A stretch of 64,000 bases of DNA from Mycolicibacterium sp. lyk4-40-TYG-92 (GTDB lineage: Bacteria > Actinomycetota > Actinomycetes > Mycobacteriales > Mycobacteriaceae): NCBI RefSeq assembly GCF_030209435.1, contig NZ_JARVRX010000019.1, positions 62,001 through 126,000 of the forward strand, in the 5' to 3' direction. Below the pieces are notes generated by a model. The model did not search any database and was not told the origin of the DNA. It saw only the letters and a list, made by a program, of their open reading frames with translations. Of this stretch, positions 20,745 to 28,367 are shown piece by piece. The position numbers and the translations under genes were made by a program. Each line of letters starts with the position of its first letter. The stretch's first letter is position 1.

Positions 20745-21755
20745 TTAACGGTTCGCGCTCATCACCGACAGCAGCTCGTAGCCGACGTGCGCGGCGGCGA
20801 TTCCGGTCAGCTCGGCGTGGTCGTACGCCGGCGACACCTCGACGATGTCGGCGCCCACGACGTTGAGTCCCGTCAGCGACCGCAGTGAATGCAGCAGCTC
20901 GCGCGACGTCAATCCCCCGGCTTCCGGCGTGCCGGTCCCCGGCGCGTGTGCCGGGTCGAGCACGTCGATGTCCACCGAGACGTAGACCGGCGCACCGTTT
21001 TTCCCGTCGCTTCGCTCGCCTCCGCCGGCCAGCCGCTTCACCATGCGCTCGCGGACGCTGGCCAGGCCGTCGACCTGGTAGTCGTCGGACCGGATCACCT
21101 GGAAGCCGAGGACCGCGTCGTCCTCGAGGTCCTTCTTGCTGTACAGCGGCCCGCGGATACCCATGTGCAGCGAGCGCTCCATGTCGATGAGGCCCTCTTC
21201 GCTGGCCCGGCGGAACGGGGTGCCGTGCGTGTAGGCGGCGCCGAAGTAGGTGTCCCAGGTGTCGAGGTGGGCGTCGAAATGCAGCACGGCGATCGGCCCG
21301 TGATCGCGATACAGCGACCGCAGGATCGGCAGCGCGATGGTGTGGTCGCCGCCGAGCGTCAGCACGGCGCTGCCGTCCTTGCGCAGTGCGGTCACCTCGG
21401 TGTCGATGGTCTCGATGGCCTCGTTGATGTTGAACGGGTTGACGCCGATGTCGCCGGCGTCGGCGACCTGCTGATTGGCGAACGGCGATACGTCGAGCGC
21501 CTGGTTGTAGGGCCGCAGCAGCTTGGACGCGGCACGGATGTGGCCGGGGCCGAAGCGCGCGCCCGGACGGTAGGAGACGCCCGAGTCGAACGGGACACCG
21601 AGGATCGTGACATCGGGCGAGGACACCTGGTCCAGGCGCGGCACCCGGGCGAAGGTCGCCGGTTCGGCGTAGCGCGGGTACCGGCTCGCATCGACCTGGC
21701 CGATGATCTCGCGGCCGTCGGGCGCGGTGGTCGTGATGTACCGGTCGAAGCTCAT
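20745..21755 (-). CDS. Agmatinase/guanidinobutyrase-family ureohydrolase
   Basis: Binuclear Mn(II) ureohydrolase of 336 residues that removes urea from a guanidino compound. Metal motifs are GGDHT, DAHLD and DIDVLDPAHAPGTGTPEAGG, and the N-terminal motif is GVPFDSGVSYRPGARFGPGHIR. Agmatinase (SpeB) and 4-guanidinobutyrase (GbuA) share this fold, and sequence inspection cannot separate them. The neighbouring amino-acid 2-monooxygenase and amidase favour 4-guanidinobutyrate as substrate, giving 4-aminobutyrate and urea. No arginine decarboxylase lies in the window. It is transcribed divergently from the XRE-cupin regulator, with 88 bp between the starts. Confidence 0.9.
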   Translation of the reverse strand: MSFDRYITTTAPDGREIIGQVDASRYPRYAEPATFARVPRLDQVSSPDVTILGVPFDSGVSYRPGARFGPGHIRAASKLLRPYNQALDVSPFANQQVADAGDIGVNPFNINEAIETIDTEVTALRKDGSAVLTLGGDHTIALPILRSLYRDHGPIAVLHFDAHLDTWDTYFGAAYTHGTPFRRASEEGLIDMERSLHMGIRGPLYSKKDLEDDAVLGFQVIRSDDYQVDGLASVRERMVKRLAGGGERSDGKNGAPVYVSVDIDVLDPAHAPGTGTPEAGGLTSRELLHSLRSLTGLNVVGADIVEVSPAYDHAELTGIAAAHVGYELLSVMSANR

Positions 21756-21782
21756 CAGTTCTCCAAAGTCGTGGCGTGTGGC

Positions 21783-21811
21783 TTGGGTCTCATTGTTTCC
21801 GGCAGTAGAAT
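21783..21811 (+). promoter_or_regulatory. Candidate promoter of the XRE-cupin gene
   Basis: TTGGGT (21783-21788) and TAGAAT (21806-21811) are 17 bp apart, a plausible -35/-10 pair. TTGTTTCC (21793-21800), part of the motif shared across this cluster, lies in the spacer, where a bound protein would block RNA polymerase. Confidence 0.5.
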
Positions 21812-21823
21812 TATTGTCAACCT

Positions 21824-21841
21824 TTGTTTCCTAGGAGGAAA
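21824..21841. promoter_or_regulatory. Shared TTGTTTCCTAG motif over the XRE ribosome site
   Basis: TTGTTTCCTAG at 21824-21834 is identical to 23917-23927 in the permease promoter region. It overlaps the palindrome TTTCCT-AGG-AGGAAA (21827-21841), which contains the AGGAGG ribosome site of the regulator, so the same bases may serve as a DNA operator and as an mRNA hairpin. Confidence 0.55.
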
Positions 21842-21843
21842 TC

Positions 21844-22443
21844 GTGGGCGGTTCGCCGGCAACGCAACTCACCATCGCCGCCCGGTTGAAGGCCGCCCGC
21901 AGCGCCAAGCGCATGACCCTCGACGAACTCGCCGCGGCCAGCGGCGTGACCAAGGGCTACCTGTCGAAGGTCGAACGCGGCCAGTCCAACGCGTCGGTCG
22001 CCGCGCTCATCCGCATCTGCGAAGCACTCGAACTCCAGGTCGGTTCCCTGTTCGACGAGACGCCCGTCGGCGAGGTGGTCCGCGCCGGCGAGTACCCGCC
22101 CATCGAGTTCGGCGGCACCCGGATGACCGAATTCCAGCTGACGCCGACGGGCGAGCGACGCTTCCAGGTGCTGCTGAGCGACATCGCGCCCGGCGGCGGC
22201 AGCGGCAGCGACACCTACTCTCTGCCGGCCGAGGTGGAGTTCGCCATGGTCATCGAGGGCCGTCTGCACATCGACTTCGTCGAGGGCAACGGCAGCCGCG
22301 TCACCCTCGACCAGGGCGATGCGCTCACCTTCGAGGCCGACCGTCCGCACGCCTTCCACGCCGACGCGCAGTCCGGCGCGAAGGTGTTGTGGGTGCTGAC
22401 GCCGGCCCTGGCACACCGGCGCCTGGCCGGCGCCGCCGAATAG
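21844..22443 (+). CDS. XRE-family regulator with C-terminal cupin domain
   Basis: A 199-residue regulator in two parts: a helix-turn-helix (residues about 8-65; LAAASGVTKGYLSKVERGQSNASVAALIRICEAL) and a cupin sensor domain (residues about 115-190; SLPAEVEFAMVIEGRLHIDF and LTFEADRPHAFHADA). XRE-cupin proteins such as PuuR often control amine and amino-acid breakdown. The start is a GTG at 21844 with AGGAGG 5 nt upstream. It lies between the divergent ureohydrolase and a convergent permease, and shared promoter motifs suggest it controls the whole cluster. Confidence 0.92.
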   Translation: MGGSPATQLTIAARLKAARSAKRMTLDELAAASGVTKGYLSKVERGQSNASVAALIRICEALELQVGSLFDETPVGEVVRAGEYPPIEFGGTRMTEFQLTPTGERRFQVLLSDIAPGGGSGSDTYSLPAEVEFAMVIEGRLHIDFVEGNGSRVTLDQGDALTFEADRPHAFHADAQSGAKVLWVLTPALAHRRLAGAAE

Positions 22444-23847
22444 CTAGGCGGTCGTCAGTTCCTGACGGCTGCGCTCGACCGCGGCACGCTCGGGCGCCAG
22501 GTCCACGCCGCGGGTCAGCACGTAGTACGCCAGCCCGGATACCGCCAGACCGACAATGAACGAGATATCCACTCCCCCAAGCATCTTGGCGATCGGACCT
22601 GCATAGAAGTGCAGTGAGACGAACGGCACCATCGACACCATGCCGATGAAGTACGCCGCCAGTCCGCGCCAGGACCACCGGCCGTAGATCCCGTCCGGCC
22701 GGAAGATGTCGACGATCGAATAGTGGCCGCGCCGAACGAAATAGAAGTCGACCAGATTGACGGCCGTCCACGGGATCAGGAAGTACAGCATCAGCAGCAC
22801 GAACGTGTTGAACGACTCGAGGTAGCCCTCGGGCAGCGACAGTGCGACGACGAAGGCGACGAACGACGTGAGCGCGATGCCGAGCACCCGTAGGCGCACC
22901 GTCGGCGTGATCGGCCGGAACGCATCGAGGGCGCTCATGCTCGTCAGGCTGGCGCCGTAGGCGTTGACCGACATGATGGTCACCAGGGCGATCGACGCCA
23001 CCACGACGGTGAAAGTGCCGAAGCCAGGCAGTAATTGGTTGCCGACGGTCTGGATCGAGACGATCGCGTCCGGGGTCGGCAGCGCCGACGCCAGGACCGC
23101 GCCAAGCGACATCAGCCACACCGACGAACCCGCGGCACCCAGATAGGTCCACCAGATGACATGCTTGGCCGAGGTGTTCTCCGGCAGGTACCGCGAGTAG
23201 TCGGACACGTACACCGCATACGAAATCTGGTATCCGGCAGCCGCGGCGAACTGCATCAGGAACACCGTCAGCGAGAACTTGCCGCCGTCGGGAATCGCCG
23301 CATCGAGGTGCAATGTCGACAACGCGTAGACGGTGAGGACGCCGAACACGACGATCAGCAGGTACGTCAGCCACCGCTGCACGACCATCATCAGGTCGAA
23401 GCCGACCACCGCGATGACGATCGCGGCCACCATCAGTCCGAGGTACCAGAGCCAGTTCGGGCCCGCGAAGACCGTCTTGAAGCCGGACGTCGCCAGGATC
23501 GTGTTGAACACGTTGAAGCCGATGTAGACGAAGATGACGGCGACGAACGGCACGAGCGCGCCACGCGAGCCGAACTGCGCGCGCGACTGGATCATCTGCG
23601 GCAGGCCCATCGTCGGCCCCTGGTTGGCGTGGAAGCACATGAAGAGCGTTCCGAAGCAGGCGCCGGCAACCGCGGCCAGTACCGACCATCCGGCGGACAA
23701 GCCGTTGGCCGGCCCGAGGAAGCCCGTGACCATGGTCGTCAGCACGAAGTTTCCGGTGAACCAGAACGGCGCCTGGTGGTGCACCTTGCCCCTGCGTTCC
23801 GCTGTCGGGATCCAGTCGATGGACCGGGTCTCGATTGCACCTGCCAT
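22444..23847 (-). CDS. NCS1-family permease
   Basis: Twelve-helix transporter of the nucleobase:cation symporter-1 family (cytosine, purines, allantoin, hydantoins, thiamine precursors). The 467-residue protein starts MAGAIETRSIDWIPTAERRGKVHHQAPFWFTGNFVLTTMVTGF, with the family N-terminal pattern and the helix-1 region GNFVLTTM. The ATG at 23847 has AAAGGGGAT upstream and is preferred over the 23-residue longer reading. It ends at the base after the XRE-cupin stop codon. The substrate is unknown; in this cluster a guanidino or amide compound is possible but unproved. Confidence 0.85.
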   Translation of the reverse strand: MAGAIETRSIDWIPTAERRGKVHHQAPFWFTGNFVLTTMVTGFLGPANGLSAGWSVLAAVAGACFGTLFMCFHANQGPTMGLPQMIQSRAQFGSRGALVPFVAVIFVYIGFNVFNTILATSGFKTVFAGPNWLWYLGLMVAAIVIAVVGFDLMMVVQRWLTYLLIVVFGVLTVYALSTLHLDAAIPDGGKFSLTVFLMQFAAAAGYQISYAVYVSDYSRYLPENTSAKHVIWWTYLGAAGSSVWLMSLGAVLASALPTPDAIVSIQTVGNQLLPGFGTFTVVVASIALVTIMSVNAYGASLTSMSALDAFRPITPTVRLRVLGIALTSFVAFVVALSLPEGYLESFNTFVLLMLYFLIPWTAVNLVDFYFVRRGHYSIVDIFRPDGIYGRWSWRGLAAYFIGMVSMVPFVSLHFYAGPIAKMLGGVDISFIVGLAVSGLAYYVLTRGVDLAPERAAVERSRQELTTA

Positions 23848-23908
23848 GGCATCCCCTTTGATGTGGCTCAGATCACTGGCCCTAGGGTAGGCATTCGCGG
23901 TCGCCAAA

Positions 23909-23927
23909 GGCAACAATTGTTTCCTAG
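23909..23927. promoter_or_regulatory. Candidate cluster operator with TTGTTTCCTAG
   Basis: GGCAACAATTGTTTCC (23909-23924) is a 16-bp palindrome with one mismatched pair, running into TTGTTTCCTAG, the same 11-mer found before the XRE-cupin gene. It lies 62 bp before the NCS1 permease start and upstream of the amino-acid permease on the other strand, so it could control both directions. Confidence 0.6.
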
Positions 23928-24064
23928 CTCACTCCAGATGTTGACAGATGGGAGTGACGTACCGCACTCTGTTACGCGAGTCACAAATCTCGTGGCGCGC
24001 CCTCCTCTCCACGGAGCTCCCCTTGGCCATCACCGAGGCCCCACGGCCGGGCATTCTGCGCGCC
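23928..24064. other. Leader region of the APC permease operon
   Basis: This stretch separates the divergent permeases. TTGACA at 23941-23946 is a perfect -35 sequence for the rightward genes, but no convincing -10 lies 17 bp on. An in-frame ATG at 23948 would extend the permease by 39 residues; the added sequence is not permease-like, so I treat it as leader. Confidence 0.4.
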
Positions 24065-25462
24065 ATGAGCGCACAAAAGTCGGTCGACGACATCGTCGCC
24101 GCCAACGAAACCCCGGACGGCCCCCACCTCAAGCGCTCGATGGGCTTCATCCATCTGACCGCCCTGTCCATCGGCGCGACGCTCGGCACCGGAATCTTCG
24201 TCATTCTCGGCGCCGCGGTGCCGAAAGCCGGTCCGGCGGTCCTGCTCTCGTTCATCCTCGCCGCCGTGACCGCACTGTTCTCGGCGCTGTCGTACGCCGA
24301 ACTGGCGGGCACCATCCCGGTCTCCGGGAGCTCCTACTCGTACGCCTACGCCACCCTGGGCGAGTTCTGGGCGTGGGTGTGCGGCTGGTGCCTGATGCTC
24401 GAATACGGCGTCTCGGTCGCCGCCGTCGCCGTCGGCTGGGGCGGCTACATCAACACGCTGCTCCAGCAGCTGTTCGGCGTCGCGCTGCCCGCCGCCATCA
24501 CCGGCGCTCCCGGCGAGGGCGGTGTCATCAACCTGCCGGCCATCGCGATCGTGGTCCTCGCCTCGATCCTGCTGCTCAAGGGCGCGTCCGAGTCGGCCAC
24601 CGTCAATACCGCGATGGTCATCCTCAAGTGCATCGTCCTGGTGTTCTTCTGCGCCGTCGCCTTCACCGCGTTCAAGGCCGGCAACCTCACCCCGTTCATG
24701 CCGCTGGGCTTCCTCGGTGTCTCCGCCGCCGCCTCGCAGGTCTTCTTCTCGTACATCGGCTTCGACGCGGCATCCACGGCGGGCAATGAGGCGAAGGACC
24801 CGAAGCGGGACCTGCCGCGCGCCATCATGGCCTCGCTGCTGATCGTCACGGTGCTGTACCTCGCGGTCGCGCTGGCCGCCCTCGGCGCGATGAGCTGGAC
24901 CAAGTTCAGTGCCGACGAAGGCGCCACCCTGGCCGTCGCACTGAGTGGCATCACCACCAGCAACGTGCCGGCCATCATCCTGTCGATCGGTGCCGTCATC
25001 GCGATCGCCAGCGTGGTGCTCGCCGTCCAGTACGGACAGACCCGCATCCTCTACACCATGGCCGTCGACGGCCTGGTGCCCGCGCTGTTCGCCAAGATCA
25101 ACCCGCGGACCTTCGTGCCGACCTGGAACATCGTCATCTGCGGTGTCGTCGTGTCGCTGCTGGCCGGTTTCGTGTCGCTCGGTGAGCTGGCCAACGCCAC
25201 CTCGATCGGCTGCCTCTTCGCCTTCGCGCTGGTCAACATCGCCGTCATCATCCTGCGGCGCACGCGCCCGGATCTGCACCGGACGTTCCGGCTGCGGCTG
25301 TTCCCCGTCGCGCCGGTGCTGGGCTTCCTCTTCTGCTGTTACCTGATGTGGGCGCTGCCCGTCGCGACGTGGATCGCGTTCGGCATCTGGGGTGTCCTCG
25401 GCCTGGCGGTCTACTTCGGGTACAGCATCCGCAAATCCAAGCTGCGAGTGGACACTGCGTAG
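24065..25462 (+). CDS. APC-family amino-acid permease (cationic type)
   Basis: A 465-residue, 12-helix amino-acid/polyamine/organocation transporter resembling the cationic amino-acid transporter subgroup. Helix 1 reads IHLTALSIGATLGTGIFVILGAAV, with the substrate-backbone motif GTGIF, and the helix 6 region is VFFSYIGFDAASTAGNEAKDP. This fits uptake of arginine or lysine for the downstream enzymes. The nitrilase-type gene starts on the base after its TAG stop, so transport and breakdown are co-expressed. The ATG at 24065 has only a weak ribosome site. Confidence 0.88.
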   Translation: MSAQKSVDDIVAANETPDGPHLKRSMGFIHLTALSIGATLGTGIFVILGAAVPKAGPAVLLSFILAAVTALFSALSYAELAGTIPVSGSSYSYAYATLGEFWAWVCGWCLMLEYGVSVAAVAVGWGGYINTLLQQLFGVALPAAITGAPGEGGVINLPAIAIVVLASILLLKGASESATVNTAMVILKCIVLVFFCAVAFTAFKAGNLTPFMPLGFLGVSAAASQVFFSYIGFDAASTAGNEAKDPKRDLPRAIMASLLIVTVLYLAVALAALGAMSWTKFSADEGATLAVALSGITTSNVPAIILSIGAVIAIASVVLAVQYGQTRILYTMAVDGLVPALFAKINPRTFVPTWNIVICGVVVSLLAGFVSLGELANATSIGCLFAFALVNIAVIILRRTRPDLHRTFRLRLFPVAPVLGFLFCCYLMWALPVATWIAFGIWGVLGLAVYFGYSIRKSKLRVDTA

Positions 25463-26257
25463 ATGATCACCGTCGGCATGTTCCAAGGCCCGCAAGAATC
25501 CGGGACCGTCGCCGAGAATCTCAGTGCCATCGCGTCGGCGGCCCGGCGGGCCGCCGACGCCGGCTGCCAGATCGTCGTCACGCCCGAGATGTCGGCCACC
25601 GGCTACAACATCGGAACTCAGATCGCGCAGCGCGCCGAGCCCGCCGACGGCGCGATCTTCCGGGCCGTCCAGGAAATCGCGCGCGACGCCGGGATCGCCG
25701 TCGTCTACGGATATCCCGAGGCCGCCGAGGGCAAACCGTACAACGCCGCGCAGGTCGTCGACCGCACCGGCCGATCCCTGGCGAACTACCGGAAGACCCA
25801 CCTCTACGGGTTCGACCGGGACCTGTTCAGCCCCGGCGAGCAGTGGGTCACGCAGTTCGAGCTCGACGGCGTCACCTGCGGGCTGCTCATCTGCTACGAC
25901 ATCGAATTCCCCGAGAACGCGCGGGCCCACGCCGACGCGGGTACCCAATGGCTCGTCGTCCCAACGGGACTCATGGAACCGTGGCGTTTCGTGGCAACGC
26001 ACATCGTGCCTGCCCGTGCCTACGAAAGTCAGCTGTTCCTGTCCTACGTCAACCGCACCGGAGTCGAGAACGACCTCGAGTACTGCGGACTGAGCTGCAC
26101 CATCGCGCCCGACACGACCGAGCTGAGCCGCGCCGGTAAAGACGAGCAATTACTCATCACCCACATCGATCCCGCCGCGGTAGCCGTGTCCCGCGCCGTC
26201 AACACCCATCTCGGCGATCGCCGCCGAGATCTCTACCAGGAGAACCAGACCCGATGA
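25463..26257 (+). CDS. Nitrilase-superfamily amidase (guanidinobutyramide/aminovaleramide type)
   Basis: Carbon-nitrogen hydrolase of 264 residues with the Glu-Lys-Cys triad at Glu42 (TPEMSATGYN), Lys111 (NYRKTHLYG) and Cys144 (LLICYDIEFPENAR). The size and pairing match DavA (5-aminovaleramidase) and 4-guanidinobutyramide amidase, which hydrolyse the amide made by lysine or arginine 2-monooxygenase. The ATG directly follows the permease stop, and its own stop overlaps the start of the monooxygenase gene by 4 bp. The substrate is inferred from the neighbours; arginine-derived 4-guanidinobutyramide is my first choice. Confidence 0.87.
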   Translation: MITVGMFQGPQESGTVAENLSAIASAARRAADAGCQIVVTPEMSATGYNIGTQIAQRAEPADGAIFRAVQEIARDAGIAVVYGYPEAAEGKPYNAAQVVDRTGRSLANYRKTHLYGFDRDLFSPGEQWVTQFELDGVTCGLLICYDIEFPENARAHADAGTQWLVVPTGLMEPWRFVATHIVPARAYESQLFLSYVNRTGVENDLEYCGLSCTIAPDTTELSRAGKDEQLLITHIDPAAVAVSRAVNTHLGDRRRDLYQENQTR

Positions 26258-27975
26258 CCGTCCCCCAGCCCATCGAAGAGACGCAGCTGTCGGAGACCGG
26301 ACCACGGTCGTCCGACAAGCCGATAACGATGTTCGGTCCCGACTTCCCGTTCGCCTACGACGACTACGTGTCGTCCGCCGACGGCCTCGGCGAGATCCCG
26401 GCCGACCGGCACGGCACCGAGGTGGCGATCGTCGGCGCCGGCTGCGCCGGCCTCACCGCCGCCTACGAACTCATGAAGATGGGTCTGAAACCCGTTGTGT
26501 ACGAGGCGGATCAGATCGGCGGCCGGATGCGGTCCGTCCCGTTCGAGCACGCTCCGGATGCGGTCGCGGAAATGGGGTCGATGCGGTTCCCACCCACGTC
26601 CACGACGCTGTACCAGTACTTCGACAAGGTCGGCATCGAGACCATCGAATTCCCGAACCCGCTGTCGGCCGCGGCGCCCAGCACCGTCGTCGACCTCAAG
26701 GGCCAGACGTACTACGCCGAGAAGCTCGCCGATCTGCCGCAGGCCTTCACCGACGTCGCCGACGCCTGGCGCAGGACGCTCGAGGACGGCGCCGACCTGC
26801 ACGCGATCCAGAACGCCATCCGCGAACGTGACACGCAGGCCCTGAAGTCCGCGTGGGGCAAGCTCGTTCGCGAACTCGACGACGAGACGTTCTGGGGCTT
26901 CCTGACCAAGTCGCACCACTTCAAGTCGTTCGAGCTGCGTGAGATCTTCGGCAAAGTCGGCTTCGGCACGGGCGGCTGGGACACCGACTACCCGAGTTCG
27001 ATGCTCGAAATCCTGCGCGTGGTGCTCACCGAAGCCGACGACAACCACCGCGGCGTCGTCGGCGGTTCGCAGCAGCTTCCGCTGCGGTTGTGGAAGCGCT
27101 CCCCGCAGCGCCTCGCCCACTGGCCGGCCGGCACCTCGCTCGAATCGCTGCACGGCGGCCGGACCCGGGGCGCCGTCACCGACGTCCGGCGCACCCACCC
27201 GAACCGCTACACCATCACCGACGCCGACGGCGAGACCCGCACCTACGACGCCGTCATCGTGACCGCCCAATCGTGGATGCTGCTCAACAACATTCGCTGC
27301 GACGACGATCTGTTCCCGTCCAACGTGTGGTCGGCCATCGAGCAGACGCATTACATGGGTTCGTCCAAGGTGTTCGTGTTGGTCGACCGCCCGTTCTGGA
27401 AGGACAAGGACGCCCAGGGGCGCGACGTCATGTCGATGACGCTGACCGACCGGATGAGCCGCGGCACATATCTGCTCGACCAGGGGCTCGACTCCGACGG
27501 AAACGAGAAGCCCGGCGTCATCTGCCTCTCGTACACCTGGGAGGACGACTCCCGGAAGATCGTGCCGCTCAGCGCCACCGAGCGCATGGATCTGATGCTC
27601 AAGTCGCTGCAGGCGATCTACCCCAACGTCGACATCCGCAGCCACATCATCGAGACGCCCAAGACGGTGTCGTGGGAGACCGAGCGCAACTTCATGGGTG
27701 CGTTCAAGGCGAACCTACCGGGCCACTACCGCTACCAGGAGCTGCTGTACACGCACTTCATGCAGCGTGACCTCGACGCGCGGCATCGCGGTATCTACCT
27801 GGCAGGTGACGACATCTCGTGGACGGCGGGCTGGGCGGAGGGTGCCATCACCACGGCGCTCAACGCGGTGTGGGCCGTGATGGATCAGTTCGGCGGGTCG
27901 ACCTCGCCCACCAACCCCGGTCCGGGCGATGTCTTCGACATGATCGCCCCGGTCCGGCTGACCGACGAAATTTAG
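26254..27975 (+). CDS. FAD-dependent L-amino-acid 2-monooxygenase (arginine/lysine type)
   Basis: A 573-residue flavoprotein of the amine oxidase family, most like bacterial tryptophan/lysine/arginine 2-monooxygenases that decarboxylate and oxygenate an amino acid to an amide. It has the FAD motif GAGCAG at residues 61-66, an adjacent GGRMRS motif, the segment EMGSMRFPP and the C-terminal FAD site YLAGDDISWTAGWAEGAI. The length matches DavB and IaaM (about 560). Its start overlaps the amidase stop (ATGA). With the amidase and a ureohydrolase in the same cluster, L-arginine is the likely substrate; lysine or plain amine oxidase activity remain alternatives. Confidence 0.85.
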   Translation: MTVPQPIEETQLSETGPRSSDKPITMFGPDFPFAYDDYVSSADGLGEIPADRHGTEVAIVGAGCAGLTAAYELMKMGLKPVVYEADQIGGRMRSVPFEHAPDAVAEMGSMRFPPTSTTLYQYFDKVGIETIEFPNPLSAAAPSTVVDLKGQTYYAEKLADLPQAFTDVADAWRRTLEDGADLHAIQNAIRERDTQALKSAWGKLVRELDDETFWGFLTKSHHFKSFELREIFGKVGFGTGGWDTDYPSSMLEILRVVLTEADDNHRGVVGGSQQLPLRLWKRSPQRLAHWPAGTSLESLHGGRTRGAVTDVRRTHPNRYTITDADGETRTYDAVIVTAQSWMLLNNIRCDDDLFPSNVWSAIEQTHYMGSSKVFVLVDRPFWKDKDAQGRDVMSMTLTDRMSRGTYLLDQGLDSDGNEKPGVICLSYTWEDDSRKIVPLSATERMDLMLKSLQAIYPNVDIRSHIIETPKTVSWETERNFMGAFKANLPGHYRYQELLYTHFMQRDLDARHRGIYLAGDDISWTAGWAEGAITTALNAVWAVMDQFGGSTSPTNPGPGDVFDMIAPVRLTDEI

Positions 27976-27994
27976 GGCGCGGCAACCGGTTACA

Positions 27995-28028
27995 CCGTCC
28001 TGCGCGGGTGCCTACCCGCGCAGGACGG
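27995..28028. terminator. Strong bidirectional terminator hairpin
   Basis: CCGTCCTGCGCGGGT (27995-28009) pairs perfectly with ACCCGCGCAGGACGG (28014-28028) around a GCCT loop. The 15-bp stem lies between the rightward monooxygenase and the leftward HTH gene, so it can end transcription from both sides. It marks the right edge of the accessory cluster. Confidence 0.85.
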
Positions 28029-28076
28029 CTCCGCGACGGGCGGTTCGCGGCGAAAGCGGCTGGGCTGCAGAGTCGT

Positions 28077-28271
28077 TCAGGCGATCTTGCGGCTGCGGTG
28101 GTTCGGGCCGCCGCGGCTGCGCATGACGGCACCGGCCTGCACCAGCATGCTGTGCACCGACCCGTAGGATTTTCCGGAAGTGGCCACCAATGACCTGATA
28201 CTGGCGCCGCTCTCGTAGGCGTTACGCAGCTGGGTCATCATCTGGTCGCGAGATGCCTTGGATTGCCTCAT
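28077..28271 (-). CDS. Small helix-turn-helix protein (Rv1473A type)
   Basis: A 64-residue basic protein with a predicted helix-turn-helix (LRNAYESGASIRSLVATSGKSYGSVHSMLVQAGAVMRSRGG) and a Lys/Arg-rich tail. It matches Rv1473A, a putative small DNA-binding protein beside the ABC-F gene. The start is the ATG at 28271 with AGGGGA upstream. The palindrome CGGTATACCG at 28297-28306 lies in its upstream region. Targets are unknown. Confidence 0.85.
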   Translation of the reverse strand: MRQSKASRDQMMTQLRNAYESGASIRSLVATSGKSYGSVHSMLVQAGAVMRSRGGPNHRSRKIA

Positions 28272-28367
28272 CGCCGGTCCCCTGACTCTCCCCCGGCGGT
28301 ATACCGGGCTGACGGGAATCAGCGTAAGAACAGCGCTCGCTCGGCGCGGGCGATTCGGTGAATAAGG

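Noticed and set aside
23981..26149. A 722-codon frame antisense to the APC permease and amidase
   Set aside because: Arg/Asp/Gly/Gln-rich with no motif; the opposite strand encodes clear transporter and nitrilase motifs.
26254..27975. Annotation as putrescine oxidase or monoamine oxidase
   Set aside because: The length, the coupled nitrilase-fold amidase and the flanking ureohydrolase fit amino-acid 2-monooxygenases better. It remains a listed alternative.
20745..28028. A recent mobile-element origin of the accessory cluster
   Set aside because: I saw no transposase, integrase, tRNA or flanking repeat, and the base composition looks like the neighbours. The cluster may equally be ancestral and lost in M. 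tuberculosis.
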